From contig JAIXOJ010000118.1 of assembly GCA_027486835.1 (NCBI GenBank), forward strand, positions 1 to 49,210: DNA of 49,210 nt. Reading direction: 5' to 3'. The stretch's first letter is position 1. The number at the start of each line of letters is the position of its first letter. The notes under the pieces were generated by a model, which saw only the letters and a list, made by a program, of their open reading frames with translations, was not told the DNA's origin and did no database searches. The translations under genes and the position numbers were made by a program. Below, piece after piece: positions 24,763 through 33,730 of this stretch. This stretch comes from Chitinophagaceae bacterium. Its GTDB lineage: Bacteria; Bacteroidota; Bacteroidia; Chitinophagales; Chitinophagaceae.

Positions 24763-25155
24763 TTAGAAATTATGAAAAGTAATGGCCATGCTTTGGAATG
24801 GTATTTCATGTAGATTAAATCTGTCCATCCATTTTTCCGCGGTTAATGAATTTTTAACTACCCCTTCACCACTGAAATACATTTGAGCCAATAAATATTG
24901 TGCCTTTGGGTGGTTTTCTGTTGCGGCCATATTTAATAACTCTACCCCTTTTGGAAAGTTTTTTTGTACACCTCTCCCTTTGATAAATATTAGGCCCGCA
25001 TAAAACTGTGCATCGCCCATACCCATACGTGCTGCTTTTTCATATAAACTAGCAGCTAGTTTATAATTATTGTGCTTTGTTTCAGCTTCAAAAGCCGACT
25101 TAAAATGAGATTCCGCTGTTTTGGTCTGTGCGAATAATTGGGAAAAGAACTTCAT
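24763..25155 (-). CDS. Sel1-repeat protein
   Basis: A 130-residue protein with two and a half Sel1 repeats (TPR-like helical hairpins). Hallmarks are AASLYEKAARMGMGDAQFYAG, read as LYEKAARMG then DAQFYAG, followed by GRGVQKNFPKGVELL and AQYLLAQMYFSGEGV (residues about 40-115). These proteins are protein-interaction scaffolds. There is no clear signal peptide (MKFFSQLFAQTKT). It lies downstream of AsmA on the same strand but behind a terminator at 25230, so it has its own transcript. Confidence 0.82.
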   Translation of the reverse strand: MKFFSQLFAQTKTAESHFKSAFEAETKHNNYKLAASLYEKAARMGMGDAQFYAGLIFIKGRGVQKNFPKGVELLNMAATENHPKAQYLLAQMYFSGEGVVKNSLTAEKWMDRFNLHEIPFQSMAITFHNF

Positions 25156-25229
25156 AACAATTTGATTTTTGTGAGTGTCCCTGTGTTCATATAAATTTTA
25201 AAAACTACACTTCTATTTTAAGTAACACA

Positions 25230-25266
25230 ATAAAGGGAAGATGACTTAAGTAATCTTCCCTTTTTT
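25230..25266 (-). terminator. Intrinsic terminator after the AsmA-family gene
   Basis: AAAGGGAAGAT (25232-25242) pairs with ATCTTCCCTTT (25253-25263) around GACTTAAGTA. T-rich sequence follows on both strands. It lies 13 bp beyond the AsmA stop codon. Confidence 0.7.
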
Positions 25267-25276
25267 GATGTCGTAT

Positions 25277-27952
25277 TTATCCTTTCTTTTTAAACGGATT
25301 TAGGTTTTTCAGTAATCCCTTTCCAGCATCTTCCAATGTTTTCTTAGGATCGGCGGTTTGTCCAGTACTATCTTTTTTACCGTTAATTAGATTTCCTAGT
25401 TCTTGTTTGGCTTGATTAACTAATTGCTTCTTCACGGTATCCACGGCTTTAGCTGTTTCCTGTTTTACTACATTTTTGGTGCTATCAATTTTGGCTTTTG
25501 CAAAATCGGTAGCCTGCGTTTTTAAGTCTAAAGCCAAATTACCCGCAGCTTGCTTCAAATCTGTTTTAACCGTTGGGTCATTGATAAACCCACCCAACTT
25601 CACTTGCAGGTTTACAATGTCAGCCACTTTCACAGGCATTCCTTTGCCAGCCGCTTGTGCTGCCAAGTTATCGATCAATCCATTACCTTGACTTCCAAGC
25701 ATGGCACGAGGTATTTTCATGTTCACTGTATAGTCTATGGATTTATCGTAGCCGTTGAACCCACCAATTTCCATATCAATGTCTTTCATTTTTACTTTAA
25801 ATGGTTTGATAAGCAATTTGCCATTGGCAAATTCAAAAATGCCCTTCAAATCTTTAAGCGGGTAGTCTTGCTGCAATTGACTGATGTTGAGCGTTTGTGC
25901 TACTTTAGATACTGGTTGAAATTTGCTCAACACCCCTTGTACAATCAATAAATTACCACCTCCTATTAAGGAAGCCATATCAGGAGTCATATTTTCACCT
26001 AATTGTCCATTCAAAGAAAACACAGAGCTAACTTTTCCTGACAGGCATTGACCAACAGGTAATAGCTTTTGAACAGTATTGAAAGTAGTAAACGTCTTTT
26101 GAATGTCCACATTTTTTACATCATAGGTAAAGGCGATGTCTGGTTTCTTTTTATTGAGCTTGGTAGAATAGGATCCGTTAATCACAATTTGTCCATCTAA
26201 AGCATTGCCTTTGATATTGCTCATTTTAACGGTTTCATCCGCAATTTGAAGCGTACCAGATAAATTTTGGATGTTGAATTTGTCATAAACAACACTATTG
26301 ATGGCTGCATTTAAAGCTAAACTTAAATTAGCTGGAACAATAAAAGGTGCTGCCGCTGCCGTATTTTTTGTGGTGGTGTCAGTAGATACACCCATCAATT
26401 TATTCAGATTGACATCCCCAGCCTTTAGATTTACGACTCCTTCTAATGGTTCATTTTTGATGGCATACGCCAGCACATTATTTAGATAACCATTAGCTGA
26501 AAAGGTGGTTTGTTGGTATTCTCCATCTAAATTATTGAGGGTTACATTTTGCGGGTTAAATGTCATTAGCAGACTAGAGAGTTTTGCGCCCGCTGGATAA
26601 TCGCTAGAGGCGTAGAAGAAATTGGAAAGCCCTACAGTTCCTTTAGCACTGAATTTATCGTATTGCTTTGCTTTAGCAGCGTTGGCACTCCCAGCAATAG
26701 CTACATCAGCAGTTAGTAAGCCAGTTAATTGAGTCCCCGTAGGTAGTTTTACAAATTTGCTTACAGAAGTGAGGTCTAGTTTTCCATTTGCGGAAGCATC
26801 TACAAATAAATCACTGATTGGGGTTTTAACCATCACTTTAAAGTCAAATGGGTCAGTACCCAATTCTATATGTCCTTGCGGAATATTTACTACGGTGTGA
26901 TCTGGCACACCGTCTGGGTTGTGAATATCTACCGCCACGTTGATGTTTTTTACTGGCTGTGGCAAATCTGGATATTGAAAGAATCCATCTTTTACCGCTA
27001 GGTTAAATTGAAAGGCAGGCATTTTGGTACTATTATATTCACCTTTTACAAAGCCATCAAGCACCGCTTTCCCACTTGTTTTAATGTTAGCAAAATTGTT
27101 TTGATAAATAGCAGGTACTAAAGAAAGTATGCTTTTAAATTCGGTGGAGGGTGCTTTAAAATGAATGTCTAAGCCGTAGGTGGTGTCATTTACAAATTGA
27201 AATGACCCTCGAGTGCTCACTTGCAATTCATTCATTTGTATTTTATCGGTTTCAAAGCTGTATTTTCTGGCTTTGTTATCAATAGTTAAGTCTAAGTCTA
27301 TGCTACTTTTTACTTTATTAATGTAGGGAACACCTCCAAAAACAAAGCTAAATTGATCCATACTTGTTTTGGTGACAAGGGTAAATAAATCGGCAGTGAA
27401 ATCACCTTTTCCTTCATGTTCAAGGTTTATGATTTCTGTACTCATGTTTGACAATTGATCCACATAATTGATATATCCTTTGTGAATGGCATACAATTCT
27501 AAATTCAATTGAAAGGGTTTGCCTTCTTGGGTTGCTTCTTGGGTTTGAGAGGTTGGTTTGGTAATGTTCCAGTTTGCTTTACCATCTTTTGTGGCAATGG
27601 CATGAATACGTGGTTCGTCGAGTTCAATGGCGTAAATTTTCATTTGCCCACCAGTTATTACACTCATTAAATTCACAGAAACATCAAAACTATTGACTGA
27701 AAGGAGGGTATCACCTGCAAAATCGCCATTACCAACAACCTGAAGCTTGGTAAGCGACACAGAAAGTTTAGGAAAGTGTTTAAAGAGTGTGATATTCACA
27801 TCACCAAAATCAACTTTAGCGTCTATATTTTCATTGATTTGTGTCTTCACCACACTCATGATCTTGCCCTTAAACAAAAAAGGCATAGAGAAAGCAGCGG
27901 CAAGTAATACCAACAAAACAATTCCAACAACAGCAAGAATCTTTTTCACCAT
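25277..27952 (-). CDS. AsmA-family envelope protein
   Basis: An 891-residue protein of the AsmA / TamB-like superfamily. An N-terminal inner-membrane anchor (about residues 5-25) is followed by the AsmA head (TQINENIDAKVDFGDVNI region, then SLTKLQVVGNGDFAGD), a long run of beta strands (about 150-700) expected to form an extended lipid-conducting groove, and a helical, lysine-rich tail (about 790-880). Members help move phospholipid or affect outer-membrane assembly. The exact cargo is unknown. Alanine- and lysine-rich C-terminal helices precede a short NPFKKKG end. It is monocistronic, with a terminator directly after the gene. Confidence 0.9.
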   Translation of the reverse strand: MVKKILAVVGIVLLVLLAAAFSMPFLFKGKIMSVVKTQINENIDAKVDFGDVNITLFKHFPKLSVSLTKLQVVGNGDFAGDTLLSVNSFDVSVNLMSVITGGQMKIYAIELDEPRIHAIATKDGKANWNITKPTSQTQEATQEGKPFQLNLELYAIHKGYINYVDQLSNMSTEIINLEHEGKGDFTADLFTLVTKTSMDQFSFVFGGVPYINKVKSSIDLDLTIDNKARKYSFETDKIQMNELQVSTRGSFQFVNDTTYGLDIHFKAPSTEFKSILSLVPAIYQNNFANIKTSGKAVLDGFVKGEYNSTKMPAFQFNLAVKDGFFQYPDLPQPVKNINVAVDIHNPDGVPDHTVVNIPQGHIELGTDPFDFKVMVKTPISDLFVDASANGKLDLTSVSKFVKLPTGTQLTGLLTADVAIAGSANAAKAKQYDKFSAKGTVGLSNFFYASSDYPAGAKLSSLLMTFNPQNVTLNNLDGEYQQTTFSANGYLNNVLAYAIKNEPLEGVVNLKAGDVNLNKLMGVSTDTTTKNTAAAAPFIVPANLSLALNAAINSVVYDKFNIQNLSGTLQIADETVKMSNIKGNALDGQIVINGSYSTKLNKKKPDIAFTYDVKNVDIQKTFTTFNTVQKLLPVGQCLSGKVSSVFSLNGQLGENMTPDMASLIGGGNLLIVQGVLSKFQPVSKVAQTLNISQLQQDYPLKDLKGIFEFANGKLLIKPFKVKMKDIDMEIGGFNGYDKSIDYTVNMKIPRAMLGSQGNGLIDNLAAQAAGKGMPVKVADIVNLQVKLGGFINDPTVKTDLKQAAGNLALDLKTQATDFAKAKIDSTKNVVKQETAKAVDTVKKQLVNQAKQELGNLINGKKDSTGQTADPKKTLEDAGKGLLKNLNPFKKKG

Positions 27953-28186
27953 AAAAGAGAATTTATTATAAATAACATTGAATTGAGTGCAAAATAGCTA
28001 CTTAATATGGATAAGCGTATAATTTGATTGTTTCTACACAGCATTTGTGGTATAAAAAAGGTTAATCCTATGGAATGAAGCCAATCGCTTTGCATTAGAC
28101 ACTGATTCGTACCTTTTAAACTTTAAATACATACACAATACCATTTAGCTTTAATATTGCCCAATAACCATGAAGCATTGAATAGT

Positions 28187-29086
28187 ATGAATGAACAAAT
28201 TCTAAACATTAGTGGAATCCATAAAAATTATGGAAAGATTAAAGCATTGAACAATGTAAGTTTTGACATTCCAAGAGGAAGTGTTTTTGGCATCTTGGGA
28301 CCAAACGGAAGCGGAAAAACGACTTTATTGGGCATTTTGTTAGACGTATTAAAATCTGATGAAGGTAGTTTTTTATGGTTTGGCCAACCCAGCACCCCCA
28401 GCACCAGACAACGAATTGGCGCATTACTGGAAACGCCCAATTTTTACCATTATCTATCCGCTGTTGACAACCTTAAAATAACCCAAGCCATTAATCAACG
28501 AGGAACTGAAGCAGATATTCATGAGGCTTTGGAAATTGTAAAATTGACGGCACGCAAGCATAGTAAATTCAGTACCTACAGTTTAGGAATGAAACAGCGA
28601 CTTGCCATTGCTGCCGCATTATTGGCCAAACCAGAAGTGATTGTTTTTGATGAACCAACCAATGGACTAGACCCTGTAGGTATTTTGGAAATCAGGGAAT
28701 TAATGTTGGAATTGGCAAAAAGGGGCACTACCATCATTATGGCAAGTCATCTCCTAGACGAAGTGGAAAAAGTATGTACACATGTAGCCATCTTAAAGTT
28801 CGGCGTTTTGGTAGCTGCAGGAACCGTGGATGAGGTATTGTCTAATGAGGATATTGTTGAAATTGGCGCCCAGAATCTAAAGCAGTTAGCGGGATTGTTT
28901 GCCCAATATCCCAAGGTAAAATCAATGCAAGAAAAAGGCAATTACCTACAGCTCAATTTTAACCTAGGTACCGCTAATTTGGAACAAATTAACAGGTACT
29001 GTTTTGAAAATCAGGTAGTACTGCATCATTTATTACTGAAAAAGAAAAGCTTAGAAACCAAGTTTTTTGAACTCACCAACGATTAA
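28187..29086 (+). CDS. ABC transporter ATP-binding protein
   Basis: A 299-residue ABC-2 type ATPase. It has Walker A GPNGSGKTT, the signature YSLGMKQR, Walker B VIVFDEPTNGLDP and the switch histidine in MASHLLDE. The last 90 residues are the variable C-terminal domain seen in bacitracin- and antibiotic-exporter type ATPases. The ATG at 28187 fits the family N-terminus (MNEQILNISGIHKNYG) better than an upstream TTG at 28157. The gene is followed 92 bp later by its presumed permease. Together they would form a homodimeric exporter. The substrate is unknown. Confidence 0.94.
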   Translation: MNEQILNISGIHKNYGKIKALNNVSFDIPRGSVFGILGPNGSGKTTLLGILLDVLKSDEGSFLWFGQPSTPSTRQRIGALLETPNFYHYLSAVDNLKITQAINQRGTEADIHEALEIVKLTARKHSKFSTYSLGMKQRLAIAAALLAKPEVIVFDEPTNGLDPVGILEIRELMLELAKRGTTIIMASHLLDEVEKVCTHVAILKFGVLVAAGTVDEVLSNEDIVEIGAQNLKQLAGLFAQYPKVKSMQEKGNYLQLNFNLGTANLEQINRYCFENQVVLHHLLLKKKSLETKFFELTND

Positions 29087-29178
29087 ATTGGATAGCTTTT
29101 ATGTTACAGTACCACTAGTGTGGTGAAAGAAGCTTTTCGTTAAAATTCTCCTTATTAATATATTTAAACAAAACAATT

Positions 29179-29994
29179 ATGATTGTTTCACTTTTACGAA
29201 TCGAGTGGCTAAAAATAAAAAAATACCCAGCGTTTTGGTGGATGTTGGGCATGGTTGCACTTACTTATCCTGGAGTAAACCTTATTTTCTACAACGTCTA
29301 TAAAAACCTTACACTCAAAAAGGATACAGGAGCGATTGCCCAAACTTTATTCGGAAACCCTTTTGCATTTCCAGAAACATGGCATTCTGTAGCTTATTTT
29401 TCTTCTTGTTTTGTTACTATACCTGCCATATTGGTTATCATGATTATTACCAATGAATACAGTTTTAAAACCCACAGACAGAATATTATCGATGGATGGA
29501 GTCGTTCTGCCTTCATCACCAGTAAAATTTTTGATGTTGCCATTATCAGTATTGTAGCAACAATCATGTACGTATTAACAGCCGTCGTTTATGGGTTTTG
29601 GCTCAATAAAACAGATACTATTGGATGGACTACAGAATTGCATTACATCCCGCTTTTTCTATTACAAACTTTTGCCCAGCTTAGTCTAGCTTTCTTTCTA
29701 GGATTCATTATACGCAAGTCCTTTATTGCGCTAGGAATTTTTATGTTTTACGTGCTGATTGTAGAAAACATTTTAGTAGGTATCCTAAAATTCAAAAAGA
29801 TTCCTTTAGGGCGATTCCTCCCTTTAGAAATTTCCGACAAGCTTATTCCAAGTCCTAAGTTTATAGGAAATTTTAATGAAGAGGCTTACACCCTCGCTTT
29901 AGCACAGGTGAACCAGCATATTGCCTTAACGATTGTTTTCACGGCTTTTATTTGGGGAGCTTGCTTTTATATTTATGAACGAAAAGATCTTTAA
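29179..29994 (+). CDS. ABC-2 type transporter permease
   Basis: A 271-residue membrane protein with six predicted spans (about 20-40, 74-98, 118-140, 155-173, 180-200 and 247-266), the layout of ABC-2 permeases. The soluble turn RQNIIDGWSRSAFITSK before the third span is the usual coupling region and fits pairing with the upstream ATPase. No substrate can be named. A strong bidirectional terminator follows at 30034-30075. Confidence 0.88.
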   Translation: MIVSLLRIEWLKIKKYPAFWWMLGMVALTYPGVNLIFYNVYKNLTLKKDTGAIAQTLFGNPFAFPETWHSVAYFSSCFVTIPAILVIMIITNEYSFKTHRQNIIDGWSRSAFITSKIFDVAIISIVATIMYVLTAVVYGFWLNKTDTIGWTTELHYIPLFLLQTFAQLSLAFFLGFIIRKSFIALGIFMFYVLIVENILVGILKFKKIPLGRFLPLEISDKLIPSPKFIGNFNEEAYTLALAQVNQHIALTIVFTAFIWGACFYIYERKDL

Positions 29995-30033
29995 ATAGGG
30001 TAGTGGAATTAAGTGGTACAAACCAAACAAAAT

Positions 30034-30075
30034 AAAAAAAGCCCGACAGTATAAAATTTACTGTCGGGCTTTTCA
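30034..30075. terminator. Bidirectional intrinsic terminator
   Basis: An A-tract, then GCCCGACAGTA (30041-30051), a 7-nt loop, TACTGTCGGGC (30059-30069) and a T-tract. The stem is a perfect 11 bp. It serves the permease on the plus strand and the convergent DUF2911 gene on the minus strand. Confidence 0.92.
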
Positions 30076-30105
30076 TTTAACTGGCATTATCAATTATCTA
30101 GAAAT

Positions 30106-30942
30106 TTATAGTTTGCCAAGAAACGCTTTAGCAGAACGCACCACATCATCATTGGCGGCGGCGGTGGCCAGTTCAACGGCTTTTTCTGCATCTGCTTTTG
30201 CACTCACTTTGTCACCTAGTTCTTTTTCTATTTTGGCCTTTAGAAAATATCCCGCGTAACTAGGCTTGATTGCACTAATTCCTTTTGTTACATACTCCAA
30301 TGCTTTGGTGTAATTTTTCTCAATATCAAAGTAATAATTCGCAATGGCAGAATAAGCGGGCTTGTCGCTATCGATGCTTTTTAGCACATCAGCCTTTACA
30401 CGATCTTTAATATTAGTACTGATGGGTAAAGTAAGACTAACATTTCCCCAAGTAAGTTCCAAATCTAGGGTTTCATAAGTAATATTAGCAAACTGAATGG
30501 TAAACAATTCGGCTCTGTCGCCTGCTTTATTTATCGGTGCTGTGAAATGTACCACATCATTCGCAGCTTTGTAATCATTAGGGGAACTAACAGTGGTGTC
30601 TTTAGTGATGATCAATTCAAAACTCTTTTTGCCAGGAATACTCAATAAGCCATACTTACCAGCCTTTAACAGTACGTTATTGACAGTTACATCATCACTA
30701 AACTTTAGGGTAGTAGCACCATTAGCGCCTGTTCTCCAAATTTTGCCAATTGGCGCCAATTCACTGGCTTCTTTAAACGCCGTTCTGCCTTTAAGTGCAG
30801 GCCTACTATAGCTTAGTTCAATGTTGCCCAAACCAAAGTTTTGTTTTACGGTTTGGGTAGGACTTGGCTGTGGAAGTTTTACAGATTGCGCTTGGACAGA
30901 CCAGCTAAATAACGTTGCTGCAATAACAATAAATTGTTTCAT
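30106..30942 (-). CDS. DUF2911-domain secreted protein with C-terminal TPR-like segment
   Basis: A 278-residue exported protein typical of Bacteroidota. A signal peptide (about 1-18, ending VQA) is followed by DUF2911 (about 25-170) with the family hallmarks IELSYSRPALKGR, IWRTGANGATTLKF and GKYGLLSIPG. Residues about 190-275 are a TPR-like helical segment (ANYYFDIEKNYTKALEY). The biochemical function is unknown and the location is periplasmic. It is converged on by the ABC permease, with a shared terminator between the two. Confidence 0.92.
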   Translation of the reverse strand: MKQFIVIAATLFSWSVQAQSVKLPQPSPTQTVKQNFGLGNIELSYSRPALKGRTAFKEASELAPIGKIWRTGANGATTLKFSDDVTVNNVLLKAGKYGLLSIPGKKSFELIITKDTTVSSPNDYKAANDVVHFTAPINKAGDRAELFTIQFANITYETLDLELTWGNVSLTLPISTNIKDRVKADVLKSIDSDKPAYSAIANYYFDIEKNYTKALEYVTKGISAIKPSYAGYFLKAKIEKELGDKVSAKADAEKAVELATAAANDDVVRSAKAFLGKL

Positions 30943-31201
30943 TTTATACTTTATTTTTAATAGTGTGCCGCAAACCTACAGCAACAGTTAGTTAAGGTTT
31001 ACCGAATACCGATAAAATTCTTAAAAAAAGAAGGGGAGGTTGGCACTCCAAAATAAATTTATTTTGAATACCTGTACTTATTTCTAACACAAACTCTTCA
31101 TTTTGTTTTCTTAATATTTAGGTGTTTTTAAGAAATATTATCTGCAAATAGATAACATGGTTATTTTCGTCTCAACTTATAGATAAAATCAATTTAACAG
31201 A

Positions 31202-32050
31202 ATGAAGATTGCCGCAGTGGTGATATTGTATAATCCTGATGAGAGTATTATCGACAATATTGCTTCTTATTCTAATTATGTGGATTTTATTTATGTATTT
31301 GATAATTCTCGGCTAGTAAATAAACAAGTTTTGGAATGGTGTAAAACTATTCATACAGTCCACTACTATCATGATGGAAATAATGAAGGAATTGCAAAAA
31401 GGCTTAACAGTGCAATTGATCTTGGAATTTCAGAGGGGTATGAGTGGTTGTTAACTATGGATCAAGACTCTAAGTTTGATAAAAATAATATTAGTAAATA
31501 CCTTAAATGTTTGAGTAACCAAAATGATTCTGAATTGGTTGCAATGTACGGTGTTGAATATGAAGAAGATATTGAAATTTTAGGCGAATGTAAAATAATC
31601 GAGTGTGAACATCTAATTACATCAGGTAGTGTTTTAAACCTGTCATTATGTTCGGTAATTGGAAAGTTTGATGAAAATCTTTTTATTGATGAAGTAGATT
31701 TGGAATATTGTTATAGAGCAATATGTAAGGGCTTTAAGATAAAGAAAATGCAGGCGGTGTATATGAAACACCATCTAGGGACAGTAAGTTATTTTCGTTC
31801 TTTAAAAAGCCTCAAATTAACACCGCGAACTTTACACAGCCCTTTGAGATTATATTACATGATTAGAAATTATTTATATGTTGATAAGCTTTATCCTAAT
31901 CAATTTAAAAAAAGTGTAGCTATTAGAAAAGGGGCATTGATAAATCGGGTAAAAAACAACTTGCTTTATGGAAAGAACAAGATGAAATTAATTTATTTTG
32001 TGTTTATGGCATATTTTGATTACAAAAATAAAAGAATGGGGAAAAGATGA
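31202..32050 (+). CDS. Family 2 glycosyltransferase (rhamnosyltransferase-like)
   Basis: A 282-residue GT-A fold enzyme. The N-terminal AAVVILYNPDESIIDNI and the nucleotide-sugar site VFDNS lead to the metal-binding TMDQDSKF (residues about 95-102). An acceptor-region acidic motif DEVDLEYCYR is near 162-171. It resembles RfbF-type rhamnosyltransferases that build surface polysaccharides. Its stop overlaps the next start (ATGA). The pair is isolated, without the usual long polysaccharide cluster, and is visibly richer in A/T than its neighbours, suggesting transfer or remnant status. Confidence 0.9.
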   Translation: MKIAAVVILYNPDESIIDNIASYSNYVDFIYVFDNSRLVNKQVLEWCKTIHTVHYYHDGNNEGIAKRLNSAIDLGISEGYEWLLTMDQDSKFDKNNISKYLKCLSNQNDSELVAMYGVEYEEDIEILGECKIIECEHLITSGSVLNLSLCSVIGKFDENLFIDEVDLEYCYRAICKGFKIKKMQAVYMKHHLGTVSYFRSLKSLKLTPRTLHSPLRLYYMIRNYLYVDKLYPNQFKKSVAIRKGALINRVKNNLLYGKNKMKLIYFVFMAYFDYKNKRMGKR

Positions 32051-32895
32051 TGGAACGGGGAGTAATTAAAAACATTTTAAGAGGATTTAGTCAAAGGTTA
32101 GTTAATTCCTTTTATAATAAGTATAAAAAGATTGGACTAAATTGGGTCAAGTCCAAAGAATTTAAAAATATCCCAGAATACGAGACTAAGTTTCCTTTGT
32201 TTGGTTCTCTAGTATATTTCACAAACAAAAACGAGTTGTTTCACGCAATTGATGAAATATTTATCGATGAAATTTACAAATGCGAACTACCAGAAAATGC
32301 GTTAATCATTGATTGTGGAGCAAATATGGGATTTAGTGTATTGTATTTTAAACAAAATCATCCAAAAGCACAAATAATTGCATTTGAACCTGATGAAAAA
32401 AATATTTTTTTTATGGAATCAAACATTCTGTCATTTAATTTAAAAAATATCGAAATCATAAAAAAGGCAGTATGGATTGAAGATGGTTTCATAAGCTTCA
32501 TTAATGAAGGTAGTATGTCTAGCAAAATTGAAGTTTCTTTTAATGGTTCAAATGGAAATTCTAAAGATAAAAATTTAGTAAAAGTTCCATGCGTCAGATT
32601 AAAAAACTATCTAGATAGAAAAGTTCATTTTTTAAAAATTGATATTGAAGGGGCTGAATACGAAGTATTGAAGGATTGTCAAGATCGTTTAGGGAATGTT
32701 GGAAATTTATTTATTGAATATCACGGTAGTTTTGGGAATGAGCATGAGTTGCTTGAAATTTTATCCATTCTAAATAAAAGCAACTTCAAAATCTATATTA
32801 AGGAGGCTAATAATAATTACACCACACCATTTTATAGAAATTCAAGCTCAATTTCTTATGATATTCAACTAAACCTATTTGCATTTAGAATATGA
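32047..32895 (+). CDS. FkbM-family methyltransferase
   Basis: A 282-residue SAM-dependent methyltransferase of the FkbM type. The SAM motif IIDCGANMGFSVLYF is near residues 96-110. It is followed by AFEPDEKN (about 119-126) and by FLKIDIEGAEYEVL (about 195-208), the family signature. FkbM members O-methylate sugars or lipids, so methylation of the product of the coupled glycosyltransferase is likely. It overlaps that gene by 4 nt. No further gene follows in the operon. The downstream 835 bp are gene-free. Confidence 0.9.
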   Translation: MMERGVIKNILRGFSQRLVNSFYNKYKKIGLNWVKSKEFKNIPEYETKFPLFGSLVYFTNKNELFHAIDEIFIDEIYKCELPENALIIDCGANMGFSVLYFKQNHPKAQIIAFEPDEKNIFFMESNILSFNLKNIEIIKKAVWIEDGFISFINEGSMSSKIEVSFNGSNGNSKDKNLVKVPCVRLKNYLDRKVHFLKIDIEGAEYEVLKDCQDRLGNVGNLFIEYHGSFGNEHELLEILSILNKSNFKIYIKEANNNYTTPFYRNSSSISYDIQLNLFAFRI

Positions 32896-33034
32896 TGAAA
32901 GTAGATAAATGGATTAAATTTCATAACATCATTTTGGTTTAATGAAAAAAAAGATTTTATTAACCAACATTGTTAATATTTTTTTGAATTTATCCCATTG
33001 CTTTACGTATTTAAAAATGTTTATTAATATGATT
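32896..33034. other. Gene-free spacer after the glycosyltransferase pair
   Basis: Very A/T-rich with no supported gene. A short frame beginning at 32942 runs into the tandem array and has no recognisable product. Confidence 0.4.
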
Positions 33035-33286
33035 AGTCTACCAAAGTCAGTTAATTGTTTTTTGCTGGATATAAGTGCATATCAGACATCAGTTAACTGC
33101 ATTTTACATAATTTTAGTACTCAACTGATGTCAGTTTAAGGCCTTTTACTCCTTTAAAGTACTCAACTGACGTCAGTTAAAGGCTTTTTACTCCATTAAA
33201 GTCTTTAATTGACGTCAGTTAAAGACTTTTTACTTCATTAAAACACTTAACTGACTTTAGTTAGAATCTTTTTTCTTCATTTTAGT
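33035..33286. repeat. Tandem array of six 42-bp units with a central palindrome
   Basis: Units start at 33035, 33077, 33119, 33161, 33203 and 33245. Good units share CAACTGACGTCAGTTAA, then a pyrimidine-rich CTTTTTACT and ATTAAAGT. AACTGACGTCAGTT in unit 4 is a perfect 14-bp palindrome. In unit 5 the dyad extends to 22 bp with one mismatch. A decayed seventh unit may follow (33287-33328). The 42-bp period equals four helical turns. There are no spacers of CRISPR type. The rest of the gap to 33730 is A/T-rich, with no gene seen. Confidence 0.85.
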
Positions 33287-33730
33287 ACTAATTTGAGATT
33301 TGATTCAAGATTTAAACCTCATTTTTGTATCCAAATGCAATTGTCATCAGGTTTATTATAAATAGTTGTTTCGCATCGAAATGTCGATATTGGTTAAATA
33401 CAAAAGTTGTTTGCTTTTATTTTCACTTATTGATAACTTACGAGCTGTCTTAAATTCATCTTTTTAGAAATAACTACTTTGATTTTTCGAAATAAAATAG
33501 TTAAAATAATTATTTAATTGTTCTTTTGAGGAATAGGACTTTTTATAAGTAAAATCTAATTGTGCTTTATCGAATTTATTCAACTAAATGTAGGAAAATG
33601 ACTTTTTTTCTACTAAATTCTCAAGAAACGGCTGGTTTCAGGTGTTTATTGAACAAAATAATAGTTTTTGGAAAAAATATTTGGGTATTTCGTAAAAATC
33701 AATAGTATTGCATTTTATTAATAAACTACT

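Noticed and set aside
32942-33139. 65-residue plus-strand gene after FkbM
   Set aside because: Its second half is tandem-array sequence, and it lacks any conserved motif.
33035-33286. CRISPR array
   Set aside because: The repeat units are directly adjacent and the whole 42 bp is repeated, leaving no unique spacers. No cas genes are present.
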